From: JBCCGI01 sp039029355
GTDB lineage: Bacteria > Planctomycetota > UBA1135 > GCA-002686595
Assembly (NCBI GenBank): GCA_039029355.1
Contig: JBCCGI010000079.1
Span: 1 to 38,489, forward strand
Direction: 5' to 3'
Length of the DNA stretch: 38,489 nucleotides
In this document: piece by piece, positions 1 through 8,270 of the stretch
How positions within the stretch are numbered: the stretch's first letter is position 1
Layout of the letters: each line of letters opens with the position of its first letter
Notes under the pieces: model-generated
Seen by the model: only the letters and a program-made list of their open reading frames with translations
Databases searched by the model: none
What the model was told of the DNA's origin: nothing
Position numbers and translations under genes: made by a program

Positions 1-2
1 CC

Positions 3-1028
3 GGTCCGACCGGCGCCGCGGGTCCCCAAGGCGCCGCCGGCGGCACGGGCCCCCAGGGTCCCGCTGGCGACACCGGCCCCGCCGGTGCGGCCGGCCCGCA
101 AGGTCCGACCGGCGCCGCAGGTCCCCAGGGTCCCGGCGGAGCCACCGGCCCCGCTGGCGCCCAGGGTCCCGCAGGTCCGACCGGAGCCGCTGGCCCCCAA
201 GGTGCGGCCGGAGCCACCGGCCCCGCCGGTGCCCAAGGTCCCGCCGGTCCGACCGGCGCCGCGGGTCCCCAAGGCGCCGCCGGCGGCACGGGCCCCCAGG
301 GTCCCGCGGGCGACACCGGCCCCGCCGGTGCGGCCGGCCCGCAAGGTCCGACCGGCGCCGCAGGTCCGCAGGGTCCCGCGGGCGCGGACGGCGCCCAAGG
401 TCCCGCCGGCCCCGCAGGTCCGACCGGAGCCGCTGGCCCCCAGGGTGCCGCCGGAGCCACCGGTCCCGCCGGTGCCCAAGGTCCCGCGGGTGCGGATGGC
501 GCCCAGGGTCCCGCCGGGCCCGCCGGGCCGACCGGAGCCGCCGGAGCCCAAGGTCCTGCCGGAGCCACCGGCCCCGCCGGAGCCCAAGGCCCCGCGGGTC
601 CGACCGGTGCCGCGGGCCCGCAGGGTTCCGCCGGTGCGGATGGCGCCCAGGGTCCCGCTGGCCCGGCTGGCCCCACCGGAGCCGCCGGTCCCCAGGGAGC
701 CGCTGGCCCCACCGGTCCCGCCGGGGCCCAAGGTCCCGCGGGCGCGGACGGTGCCCAGGGCCCGGGCGGTCCCGCCGGCCCGACCGGAGCCGCCGGAGCC
801 CAAGGTCCTGCCGGAGCCACCGGCCCCGCCGGGGCTCAGGGCCCCGCGGGTCCGACCGGCGCCGCTGGCGGCATCGGGCCCCAGGGTCCCGCGGGTGCCA
901 CCGGTGCCCAGGGTCCCGCCGGAGCCGCCGGTTCGACCGGCCCGGCCGGACCGCAGGGTCCGGGGGGCGCGACCGGCAGCCAAGGCCCGCAGGGCCTTCC
1001 GGGCCCGACCGGCGTCGCCGGACCGGGC
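3..1028 (+). repeat. Gly-X-Y coding repeats with long near-identical DNA blocks
   Basis: Besides the 9-bp triplet periodicity, longer blocks recur. The block starting at base 3 recurs at base 246 (offset 243 bp, about 115 bp with one visible difference). The block at about 531 recurs at about 783 (offset 252 bp). Both offsets are multiples of 9 and so keep the Gly-X-Y phase, which indicates expansion by unequal recombination or slippage. Confidence 0.75.
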
Positions 1029-1406
1029 GTGCAGTTCGAGGACGACGGCCTCGCCATCTGGGGCGTCAAGATCACCAAGGTCGCCAGCGAGCTCGTCGGC
1101 GTCGCCACGGTCGATCCCGGCGTGGTCGTAGGCAGCACGATCGTCTACGGCCAGAGCCCGTCGGTCCTCTACTCGGTGTATCGCGTGAACCTGACGACGG
1201 GTACGTCGACGCTGCTCGGCACGAGCATCGTCAACAACGCCCTGAACCACGCCGACTACACCGCCACCATCGATGAGTACCTGATGATCCGGGTGTTCGT
1301 GAACCAGCTCTCCGGCCAGAACATCTATGGCGGTCAGCTACGCGACGCGGGCAACAGCCCGATCGCGCGGATCACTCCGGACGCCTTCATGGTGAACGAC
1401 GACTAG
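3..1406 (+). CDS. Collagen-like repeat protein, 5' end missing
   Basis: The reading frame is open from the first bases of the window, so the N-terminus, and any signal peptide, lies outside. About 340 residues are uninterrupted Gly-X-Y triplets, mostly GPTGAAGPQGPAG-like units with many Pro, Ala, Gln and Thr, as in bacterial collagen-like surface or secreted proteins. Near base 1029 the triplets stop and a non-repetitive domain of about 125 residues follows to the TAG stop. That domain is rich in Val, Thr and Asn and probably beta-structured; I do not recognise its family. Bacterial collagens often carry a trimerising or anchoring non-collagen domain, so that is the likely role (inference). 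An ATG/GTG-initiated call at 1029 would be an artefact: that GTG is an internal Val codon. A strong terminator follows. Confidence 0.85.
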   Translation, partial: GPTGAAGPQGAAGGTGPQGPAGDTGPAGAAGPQGPTGAAGPQGPGGATGPAGAQGPAGPTGAAGPQGAAGATGPAGAQGPAGPTGAAGPQGAAGGTGPQGPAGDTGPAGAAGPQGPTGAAGPQGPAGADGAQGPAGPAGPTGAAGPQGAAGATGPAGAQGPAGADGAQGPAGPAGPTGAAGAQGPAGATGPAGAQGPAGPTGAAGPQGSAGADGAQGPAGPAGPTGAAGPQGAAGPTGPAGAQGPAGADGAQGPGGPAGPTGAAGAQGPAGATGPAGAQGPAGPTGAAGGIGPQGPAGATGAQGPAGAAGSTGPAGPQGPGGATGSQGPQGLPGPTGVAGPGVQFEDDGLAIWGVKITKVASELVGVATVDPGVVVGSTIVYGQSPSVLYSVYRVNLTTGTSTLLGTSIVNNALNHADYTATIDEYLMIRVFVNQLSGQNIYGGQLRDAGNSPIARITPDAFMVNDD

Positions 1407-1468
1407 ACCCGGTGCGAGGCCCGAGCGTGCGGTCTCGGCCGCCGCTCGCCGCCTCTGCCACTCGATCG

Positions 1469-1504
1469 AGCGGCGCGTCCCCCCGCGGGGCGCGCCGCTT
1501 TTTT
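1469..1504 (+). terminator. Rho-independent terminator after the collagen-like gene
   Basis: A 9-bp stem (1469-1477 with 1491-1499) continues as a CCCC/GGGG inner stem around a CCGC loop, with one unpaired T at 1478. Six T residues follow at 1499-1504. It lies 62 nt after the collagen-like stop codon. Confidence 0.9.
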
Positions 1505-1527
1505 CGTCCGCGGCCAGCCGCCATCCC

Positions 1528-1562
1528 TCACGAGACGGCGTGGCGGTGCGGTCCCACTCGGT
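1528..1562 (+). repeat. 35-bp interspersed repeat, copy A
   Basis: This 35-bp stretch matches 10643-10677 with two mismatches. It begins TCACGAGACGGC and contains GGCGGTGCGGTCC. Both copies lie in the gap between convergent genes, which suggests a dispersed intergenic element. Confidence 0.6.
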
Positions 1563-1588
1563 GCCTGGTGGTGCGGTGCGAAAGCGGG

Positions 1589-3334
1589 CTAGAAGGGCCA
1601 GACGCGGCCCGCGCGGCGCCAGGCCTCTTCGTCCTGACCGTCGACCGCTCCCCGCGGAAGCGCGGCGCGAAACGCGCGCGCGCCGTCGAGCAGGAAGTCG
1701 GGCTCGAGCAGGACCGGCTCGGAGTCCCAGCTGACCTTCAGGCTCCAGCGGCCGGCGACCAGCGGTTCGACGCGGAAGTCGGCCCGCGGAGCCAGCATGT
1801 AGGTCGCGCGCGGCGTGCCGTTCACGATGACCTCCATCGGGAGGCCCTGGTGGCGGCCCGGCAGCTCGAGCAGCAGCGCGGAGTCGCCGAGCTCGACCGA
1901 GCGCAGGTCGAGGTCGACGCGCTCCTCGCCCTCGTGCACCAGCTGACCGGCCCAGGTGCTGTTGGGACCGCGCGCTTCGAGGTAGCGCACCTCGGCCACG
2001 TCCGCCCAGGCGGTGAAGATGTAGCGTCCTTCGTGGTTGGTGCGCGTGACCTGCTTCGCGGGCGGCAGGTAGGGCATCACCTCGGACTCCAGATAGGTCG
2101 AAGGCTGCCGCAGATAGCCGAGGTTCGCGCGCACCTGATCCGGCGCTTCGAGCGTGACCTCGACCCCCGGCAGGGGCTTGTCGCCGAGCCGCACCACCCC
2201 CGTCAGGAGCGGCGCCTGCCTGAGCCGCACCTGGACCGGCGTGACGCGGCCCTGGCGCAGGTTCGCGACCTGCTCGCGCGCGACCGCGCCGGGACGGAAG
2301 GCGATGACCTTGACCACCTCGACCGGCAGGTCGTCGAGCACCACCGGGCTGGACGACGGCACCTCGATCGGGTTGAGCCGGTACCACGGATAGCGACGCG
2401 TCTGCACGCCGGGGCCGGTACCGAAGCGTGCGCGCGCGGTGCTCGCCGGCAGCACGTAGACGTAGGTCGGCCCCGGTCCGCCGACCGGGTTGGGCGTGCT
2501 GATCGAGAGCGACGTCGACTCGTCCAGGGTCAGCGTGAGCTTGCCGGGCGGGATCTCGCGGCCGACCGTGACCGGCACGATGCGCAGCAGCGAGGCGAAG
2601 TCGTCGTGCTCGACCTCCACCACGCAAAAGCCCGACGCCACGCCGCCGAAGTAGAAGCCGCCCTCGGTGCCGGTGTAGGCCGACTGGCCGTCGAACAGCA
2701 CCTTCGCGCCGCGGACGGGCTCGCCCTTGCGGTCGACGACGTTGCCGTGGACCGAGCCCAGCAGACCGAAGCCCAGGTTGAGCAGCGTCTCGGCGTTCTG
2801 GCGCAGCCGCACCTCGCGGCGCGCGCCGACGATGCCCGGTCCGCGCACGTCGACGATGGCGAGACCGGGGTAGAGGTCGGTGGCGCCGAAGGCCCCGTTC
2901 TCGTCGCAGTAGAGGATGCGGCCCTCGTTGGGCCCGGCGACGAACTCGATCTCGCCGGGCACGGGCAGGTCGTCGTCGCCGACCAAGAGCCCCGAGAGCC
3001 GCGCCTTCTGCCCGCTGCGCACGGGGGGCACGTCGCTCTCGGTCGGCAGGTAGTCGGCCTGGATCAGCTCGAGCTCCACCCGGCACGGCCACAGCACGCT
3101 AGAAGGCTGCGTCCACTCGCCCGCCTCGACCGCGACGCGCGCGGCGGGAACCAGCTCGACCGTGGGCTCGGGACGGGCCGACTCGGCCGGGGTCTGGATG
3201 TAGTCCAGCTCCAGGGGCTCGGGCTCCCGCGCCGGTCCGCCGCCGGGCAGGGAGAGGTAGAGATAGAGCCCGCCCATGAGGCCGGCGGCGGCCAGGGCGA
3301 CGATCAGGAGCGTGCTGGTGGGATTGCGGGACAT
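1589..3334 (-). CDS. Membrane-anchored protein with carboxypeptidase-regulatory-like domains
   Basis: The 581-residue protein starts with a short basic tail and one hydrophobic segment at about residues 8-28, which acts as a signal anchor or uncleaved signal peptide. The rest is predicted to lie outside the membrane. At least three units look like CarboxypepD_reg / transthyretin-type beta sandwiches, each with the pattern 'G-x-V-x-D-x-x-G-x-P-x-x-G-A-x-V' and a later 'T-x-x-x-G-x-(Y/F)-x-F': SGLLVGDDDLPVPG, HGNVVDRKGEPVRGAKV (followed by GGFYFGG) and GVVRLGDKPLPGVEVTLE (followed by HEGRYIFTA). No catalytic residues are recognised, so a binding or structural role is likely. It is convergent with the collagen-like gene and divergent from the FG-GAP lipoprotein gene across about 159 bp. 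The start is the ATG encoding MSRNPTSTLL. Confidence 0.75.
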   Translation of the reverse strand: MSRNPTSTLLIVALAAAGLMGGLYLYLSLPGGGPAREPEPLELDYIQTPAESARPEPTVELVPAARVAVEAGEWTQPSSVLWPCRVELELIQADYLPTESDVPPVRSGQKARLSGLLVGDDDLPVPGEIEFVAGPNEGRILYCDENGAFGATDLYPGLAIVDVRGPGIVGARREVRLRQNAETLLNLGFGLLGSVHGNVVDRKGEPVRGAKVLFDGQSAYTGTEGGFYFGGVASGFCVVEVEHDDFASLLRIVPVTVGREIPPGKLTLTLDESTSLSISTPNPVGGPGPTYVYVLPASTARARFGTGPGVQTRRYPWYRLNPIEVPSSSPVVLDDLPVEVVKVIAFRPGAVAREQVANLRQGRVTPVQVRLRQAPLLTGVVRLGDKPLPGVEVTLEAPDQVRANLGYLRQPSTYLESEVMPYLPPAKQVTRTNHEGRYIFTAWADVAEVRYLEARGPNSTWAGQLVHEGEERVDLDLRSVELGDSALLLELPGRHQGLPMEVIVNGTPRATYMLAPRADFRVEPLVAGRWSLKVSWDSEPVLLEPDFLLDGARAFRAALPRGAVDGQDEEAWRRAGRVWPF

Positions 3335-3493
3335 CGAAGAGGCAGCAGACTAGCCGCGCTCGGGCCGCCGGTCACCGAGGGCGGGCCTCCGGCGGCTCCG
3401 CGGCGGGCCCCGGTACGAGCCGCCAAGCGTCTTGGGACGCCCTGCGAACGGGACGCTTCCCGCGGCTTGCCGGTGTTTCAGTCGCTCACCACA

Positions 3494-5773
3494 ATGTCAC
3501 GCTTGGACGTCCACGCCAACAGGGGCCCCGCGCAGGGGCTGAAAGCGGGCCTGCTCGGCCTTTGTCTCGCAGCCGGCTGCGGAGGCGGAGGAGCCGACGA
3601 GCCCGGAACCGGCTCGCCGTCCGGCGGCGACGCCCCCCCCGCCGGCGGCGCCCCCCGCGCAGCGGCCGCGGCACGCCAAGGCGCGCCCGCCGTGCGCTTT
3701 CTCGCGCGGCGCGAGGTCGCCGTGGCGGGCAAGCCGGTCGGGCTGATCGCGCGCGACTTCGACGGTGACGGCGCCGACGATGCGCTCGCGCTCACGCGCT
3801 CCCCCGCCGCGCTGGTGCTGCTGGCGGGCGGACCCGAGGGCCTCGCCCCGGCGGCCGCGCCGCGCCCGCTGGGCGACGACTACGCGCTCGGCCCGGTCGA
3901 CCTCGGGGAAGCGGGCTTCGCGGTCGCGCTGCAGGGCGAGCGCGCGCTGCTCTGGTTCCGCTCGGGGCGCCCGGACGCCGAGCCGCTGCGGACCGCGCTC
4001 GACGACGCTCCCCGGGCCCTCGGCGCGGGCGACGTCGACGGCGACGGAGCGGCCGAGGTCCTCGTGGCCACGGCGGGCGACGAGCTCGTCGTCGTCGGAG
4101 GCGACGGCGCGCCCCGCGTCGTGGCGCTGCCGCCGGACCTGCGCGGACGCGCGACCTTCCTGCACGTCTTCAGCGACGGCGGCGGCGTGGCCATCGGCGC
4201 GCAGCTCGGCGAGGCCATCTATGTCTACCGTCCCGGCGACCTCGCGTCCGGGGGCGAGCCGAAGCCCGCGACGCGGCTGTCGCTCGACGGCATTCCGCGC
4301 GCAGCGCGCGAGGCCGACCTCGACGGCGACGGCGACCGTGAGCTCGTCGTCGTCGGCGGCGACCAGAGCGTCTGGGTGCTGGGGCTCGGCTCCGCCGGCG
4401 GCCCGTCGGCCTGGACGAACGAAGCGGCGCCGTCACCGACGCGGCTCGCGGCGCCGGGCGCGGTGCCGGTGGACCTCGAGCGCGCCGACCTCGACCGCGA
4501 CGGGCGGCCCGAGCTGCTGCTGATCGACTTCTACGACTCGGGCTACGGCGTCCTCGGCGCCTTCGCGCCGGACGGCGAGCCGCGCCTCTCCTTCAAGGAG
4601 TACGCCGGCCAGGACCCGGTCGACGCGGTCGCCGGCGACTTCGACGGCGACGGAAGGCTCGACCTCGCGGTGGCCAACCGCAACGCGCAGCGCGTGAGCC
4701 TGCTCCTCGGCTCGGGCTTCGCCGCCCCCAAGCGCGTGCCGTTCTACCAGGCCTTCCGCACGCCGGTCGGCGCCAACCCGACGCGCGTGCACGCCGGCAA
4801 CCTCGACGCCGACCCGCTGCCCGAGGCGATCGCGCTCAACGCCGGCGACCGGACGCTCGCGGGACGCAACAACCGCTTTGGGCTGCTCGAAGGCGACGGC
4901 CCGCTGGTGCGCCCCGAGCTCGCCCCGCGCTCCTTCGCGGCCGGCGACGCCGACGGCGACGGAGACACCGACCTGGCGATCGTCGAGGCCGACGCGAACG
5001 GCGCCCGGCTCGCGCTCTACCGCGGCGACGGAGCGGGCGCCTTCGCCGCCCCGGAGCGCTTCGACGTCGCCGAGGGGGACGTCGTCTTCGCGCGCGAAGG
5101 CGCCGAGGCCGCGCTCGCCGTGCTCGATGCCGCGGGCAGCGCGCTACACCTGGTGCTCCCGGCGAGCGGCGAAGTGCGCCGCATCCCGCTGCCGGCGGCG
5201 CCCCTCGCGGCGACGGCCGTGGAGCTGCACAGCGGGCGCGCGCTCGCGGTCGCGACGGGCGCCGGCGTGCTGCTGGTCGACCAGGCCGGCGCGGTCTCCG
5301 AGGGCTCGCGTGCCGCGGCCCCGGCCGGGCATCGTCCGCGGCACCTCGCGGCGGCCGACTTCGACGGCGACGGGTCCGAGGACCTGGCGCTGCTCTACGC
5401 CGGAGAGCGCGACACCGCACCGGGCCGCATCTCGATCCTGCTCCGCTCCGCCGACGGCTTTCGCCCGGCCGCGGTCGTCGAGACCGGCCTCGCCCCCGCG
5501 CGCATCGACGCGGGCGACGTGAACGGCGACGGGTATGCCGAGCTGTTCTGCGCGGCGCAGAACAGCCACAACGTCAACGTCTGGACGCGCGCCGACGGCG
5601 CGCCGGCGGGCGGGGGGCTCGCCCTGCGCCGGCTCGCCGACCTCGGGGCCGGTCTCGGGCCGCTCGACGTGCGGCTCGTCGACCTCGACGGGGATGGCCG
5701 CCTCGACCTCGTCACCGCGAACAACTTCAGCCACGACCTGTCGGTCGCCTACAACCTGGCGCGCGGCGAGTAG
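3494..5773 (+). CDS. FG-GAP/VCBS-repeat lipoprotein
   Basis: The start is the ATG encoding MSRLDVHANR. The frame is open far upstream, but that part overlaps the opposite-strand gene and has no protein character. The first 29 residues form a lipoprotein signal: a hydrophobic stretch GLLGLCLAAG followed by Cys29 and a low-complexity Gly/Pro/Ala linker. From residue 88 to about 740 there are ten FG-GAP/VCBS units with calcium-loop motifs such as DFDGDGADD, DVDGDGAAE, DLDGDGDRE, DFDGDGRLD, DADGDGDTD, DVNGDGYAE and DLDGDGRLD. This arrangement folds as a beta-propeller. It is probably a surface-exposed lipoprotein with a structural or binding role; no enzyme domain is seen. No clear ribosome-binding site precedes the start. 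It ends 3 nt before the convergent GNAT gene, with no terminator visible. Confidence 0.85.
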   Translation: MSRLDVHANRGPAQGLKAGLLGLCLAAGCGGGGADEPGTGSPSGGDAPPAGGAPRAAAAARQGAPAVRFLARREVAVAGKPVGLIARDFDGDGADDALALTRSPAALVLLAGGPEGLAPAAAPRPLGDDYALGPVDLGEAGFAVALQGERALLWFRSGRPDAEPLRTALDDAPRALGAGDVDGDGAAEVLVATAGDELVVVGGDGAPRVVALPPDLRGRATFLHVFSDGGGVAIGAQLGEAIYVYRPGDLASGGEPKPATRLSLDGIPRAAREADLDGDGDRELVVVGGDQSVWVLGLGSAGGPSAWTNEAAPSPTRLAAPGAVPVDLERADLDRDGRPELLLIDFYDSGYGVLGAFAPDGEPRLSFKEYAGQDPVDAVAGDFDGDGRLDLAVANRNAQRVSLLLGSGFAAPKRVPFYQAFRTPVGANPTRVHAGNLDADPLPEAIALNAGDRTLAGRNNRFGLLEGDGPLVRPELAPRSFAAGDADGDGDTDLAIVEADANGARLALYRGDGAGAFAAPERFDVAEGDVVFAREGAEAALAVLDAAGSALHLVLPASGEVRRIPLPAAPLAATAVELHSGRALAVATGAGVLLVDQAGAVSEGSRAAAPAGHRPRHLAAADFDGDGSEDLALLYAGERDTAPGRISILLRSADGFRPAAVVETGLAPARIDAGDVNGDGYAELFCAAQNSHNVNVWTRADGAPAGGGLALRRLADLGAGLGPLDVRLVDLDGDGRLDLVTANNFSHDLSVAYNLARGE

Positions 5774-5776
5774 CGC

Positions 5777-6379
5777 TCAGAGCACGTACTCGACCGTCTC
5801 CTCGATCGGCCGGTACTCGGCGGAGTCGCGCTCGAACTCGTGGCGCAGCAGGCTGAAGTACCACTCGTCCACCGGCTCGCCGCGCTTGACCGCCTTGGCC
5901 TTCGCAACGTGGAGCATCGCGTAGCCCGCGTTCTCCAACACGCGGCGCGAGCCGTCGTTGCCCACGAAGACGTAGGCCGTCATCGCGGTGGCGGCCAGGT
6001 AGCGGAAGGCGAGGTAGTTGACGAGGCGCACCGCGTCGGTCATGAGCCCGCGGCCCCAGAACTCGGGCGCGAGCCAGTAGCCGACGTCGCCGATGCCGCG
6101 GTGGCCGGCGAAGCGCGGGCCGATGCTGCCGGCGAAGGCGCCGGTCTCGCGGTCGAGGATCGCGAAGTGGTAGTCGTCCCCCTCCTGGGTCGGCACGATC
6201 CAGCGGCAGTAGAACTCGCGCAGGTCCTCGAGGCTGGTCGGCCCGTCCCAGACGAGCCAGCGCAGGATGGCCTCGTTGTTGTGGAGCATCGCGAAGGCGC
6301 GCTCGGCGTAGCCGGCCTCCAACGGCACGAGCTCGACCCGCTTGCCGACGAGGCGTGCGTGGCGCAGGCGCGGGGACAT
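5777..6379 (-). CDS. GNAT-family N-acetyltransferase (RimJ/RimL type)
   Basis: The 200-residue protein has the features of the RimJ/RimL branch of GNAT acetyltransferases. The N-terminal strand is LVGKRVELVPLEAGYAERAF. The beta4/alpha3 acetyl-CoA pyrophosphate loop is WLAPEFWGRGLMTDAV, with the expected R/Q-x-x-G-x-G/A arrangement. It is followed by VFVGNDGSRRVLENAGY, the usual 'N-x-x-S-x-x-(V/L)-(L/M)-E-x-x-G' signature. It transfers an acetyl group from acetyl-CoA to an amine, often a protein N-terminus or a small molecule; the substrate cannot be read from sequence. Its ATG overlaps the stop of the upstream secreted-protein gene (TGATG), so the two are translationally coupled. Confidence 0.85.
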   Translation of the reverse strand: MSPRLRHARLVGKRVELVPLEAGYAERAFAMLHNNEAILRWLVWDGPTSLEDLREFYCRWIVPTQEGDDYHFAILDRETGAFAGSIGPRFAGHRGIGDVGYWLAPEFWGRGLMTDAVRLVNYLAFRYLAATAMTAYVFVGNDGSRRVLENAGYAMLHVAKAKAVKRGEPVDEWYFSLLRHEFERDSAEYRPIEETVEYVL

Positions 6380-8205
6380 CACGGCCTCAGTGCCTCCATC
6401 ATCTCGACCAGCCCGATCGCGAGGCGGGTCGAGCCCGCGTACGCGGGTTGGGACCGGCCCGGCGCCGCGGCGCGCCCGCCGACGAAGCCGAAGGGGCGGC
6501 GGAAGCCGTCGACCGTCGCGCGCAGAACCGCCACGTACATCGAGCGCAGCTCCTCGCCGCGTAGGCCGAGCTCGCGCTCGCCGTAGAGCGCGGCCAACCC
6601 CTCGAGCAGGTTCTGGGGCACGCCGCCGATATCCCCCACCGGAAGCTGCACCGGGTGGAAGCGCTTCACGGTCGTGTCGATCCAGGCGCCGCTCGCGAGC
6701 TGCTCGCCCTTGAAGTGTGAGTGCGCGGCGGCGTGCAGGAGCTCGGCGACGGCGGAGCGCTCGTCGGGCTCCAGCCGCGCGATGCGCGCGAAGATCTTCC
6801 AGCAGCGGACCTGGTCGGCGGCGACGTTGCCGCCGTAGCGCAGGGCGTTGCGCCAGAGCGGCGCATACCTGCGGAAGCCGGAGAGGGCGAGCGCGCGGAA
6901 GACCCCGCTCTCGGGGTGCGCCTCCCACATGGTGGTGGCGCGCTCGCCGTAGTGGCCGAAGTTGTCGTCGAAGCCCGGGTCCACGTTGGCCCAGTCGCCG
7001 GGCCAGTAGTGATCGTACGCGAGCGTGAGGCAGGCCTCCTCCGCGGCGCGCAGGAGCGAGCCGCCCAGCTGCGCGTCCGCCGTCCGCGACGCAACGCGCG
7101 CGAGCTGCGCCGGCACGTCGAGGCGGCGCAGGTGCGGCACGTCGAAGAACGGCACGCCGTCGGACGGCCGGTAGCGGGCGGCGACCTCGCCGTCGGGCAG
7201 GACGCCGTGGGCGAGGATCGTGCGCGCCATACGCTCGGCCGCGGCCAGCGCGCGGCTGCGGTGGGACGCGGGGCCGTGCTCGGCCACGTCGAGCAGGAAG
7301 CCCAGGCCGCGGTGCACCTCGACCGGCTCGTCGGCGGTGCGCACGTCGGCACGCGGGTCCCAGCGGCACTCGAGGCCGGTGTCGGGGTGCAGGCAGAGCG
7401 TGAGGTAGGCGTCGAGGAACTCCTGGAGCGCGGCCTCCCAGGCCGGCTCCGGGCGCGCGCGCCAAGCGCGCAGCAGCAGGTCGTGAAAGCCGACGTCGCC
7501 CACGCGGCGGCGCAGCGAGCCCTCGATGCGCGCGCCGGTCTCGGCGTCGAAGTCGAACGCCACGAACGGCGTCGCGCGCTCGCCGACGTCGTCGAGCGCG
7601 CGCGCCAGCACCTCGTCCACGTAGGCCGAGAACAGGCCGAAGACCTCCTCGCGGAGCGCCGGCTCGGACGGGCAGGGCAGCGGCGCGAGCACCTCGAGCG
7701 CCGACCACCACGAGCTCGCCGGCGCGCCGAAGTCGGACTCGCCCGACAGCTGCACCCGCAGCCGCGGACGCAGCTTGCCCTGGAGCTGGGTCGCCTCGGC
7801 CATCACGACCTCGAAGTCCTGGAGCCGCGCCGGGTCGCCGTCGAACTCATGGGTCGCGGTGCCGCCGCAGTAGACCGTCAGCGAGCCCCGGCCGCGCACC
7901 TGGCCGCGGAGGACGACGCGGCCGATCCACGGCGCGTACACCGCGACCGGCTGCACCACGCCGGCCGCGTCGCCGCGGAGGAGCAGCTCGGGGCGCCCCT
8001 CGACGTCCACGACTTCGCCCCCGGCGCCGAGCGGCGTCCACCAAGGCGCGCCGCCGACGTCCGGGTCAGGCGCCTCGGCGAAGTCGCCGTTGCGCAGCAC
8101 GGAGACCATGCACGCCGGCTCGCCGGGCTCCTGGCCTGCCGGCCCGGCCCAGGCCGTCGCCGCCGCCCCAATCGCGGCCAGGACCGCCCCCCAAGAGCTC
8201 GTCAT
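6379..8205 (-). CDS. Secreted protein of unknown function (possible jelly-roll plus alpha-helical toroid)
   Basis: The 608-residue protein begins with a signal peptide (MTSSWGAVLAAIGAAATAWA). Residues from about 35 to 170 are strand-rich and start with an NGDFAEAP-type segment, as in carbohydrate-binding jelly-roll modules. The remaining 400 residues look helical. They contain many Trp, Tyr and His (AYDHYWPGDWANVDPGFDDN, WRNALRYGG), as in alpha/alpha toroid enzymes such as lyases or glycosidases. No family is firmly recognised and no catalytic residues can be assigned. It is the first gene of a two-gene unit with the GNAT gene, and is divergent from the dehydrogenase gene across 65 bp. The start is the ATG in front of the signal peptide. 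Confidence 0.7.
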   Translation of the reverse strand: MTSSWGAVLAAIGAAATAWAGPAGQEPGEPACMVSVLRNGDFAEAPDPDVGGAPWWTPLGAGGEVVDVEGRPELLLRGDAAGVVQPVAVYAPWIGRVVLRGQVRGRGSLTVYCGGTATHEFDGDPARLQDFEVVMAEATQLQGKLRPRLRVQLSGESDFGAPASSWWSALEVLAPLPCPSEPALREEVFGLFSAYVDEVLARALDDVGERATPFVAFDFDAETGARIEGSLRRRVGDVGFHDLLLRAWRARPEPAWEAALQEFLDAYLTLCLHPDTGLECRWDPRADVRTADEPVEVHRGLGFLLDVAEHGPASHRSRALAAAERMARTILAHGVLPDGEVAARYRPSDGVPFFDVPHLRRLDVPAQLARVASRTADAQLGGSLLRAAEEACLTLAYDHYWPGDWANVDPGFDDNFGHYGERATTMWEAHPESGVFRALALSGFRRYAPLWRNALRYGGNVAADQVRCWKIFARIARLEPDERSAVAELLHAAAHSHFKGEQLASGAWIDTTVKRFHPVQLPVGDIGGVPQNLLEGLAALYGERELGLRGEELRSMYVAVLRATVDGFRRPFGFVGGRAAAPGRSQPAYAGSTRLAIGLVEMMEALRP

Positions 8206-8270
8206 CCGATTCCCCCGCCTCTCGCTGTCATCCTTCGGTGCGCCCGCTATTCTGGTTCGCCCATTTTGCC

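Noticed and set aside
3..1028. Direct repeats as a possible CRISPR array
   Set aside because: The repeats are 9-bp coding triplets without unique spacers, in an open frame with Gly-X-Y periodicity.
1412..3493. Long open frame upstream of the FG-GAP protein
   Set aside because: It is opposite to the carboxypeptidase-regulatory-like gene, has no protein family character, and the lipoprotein signal starts at 3494.
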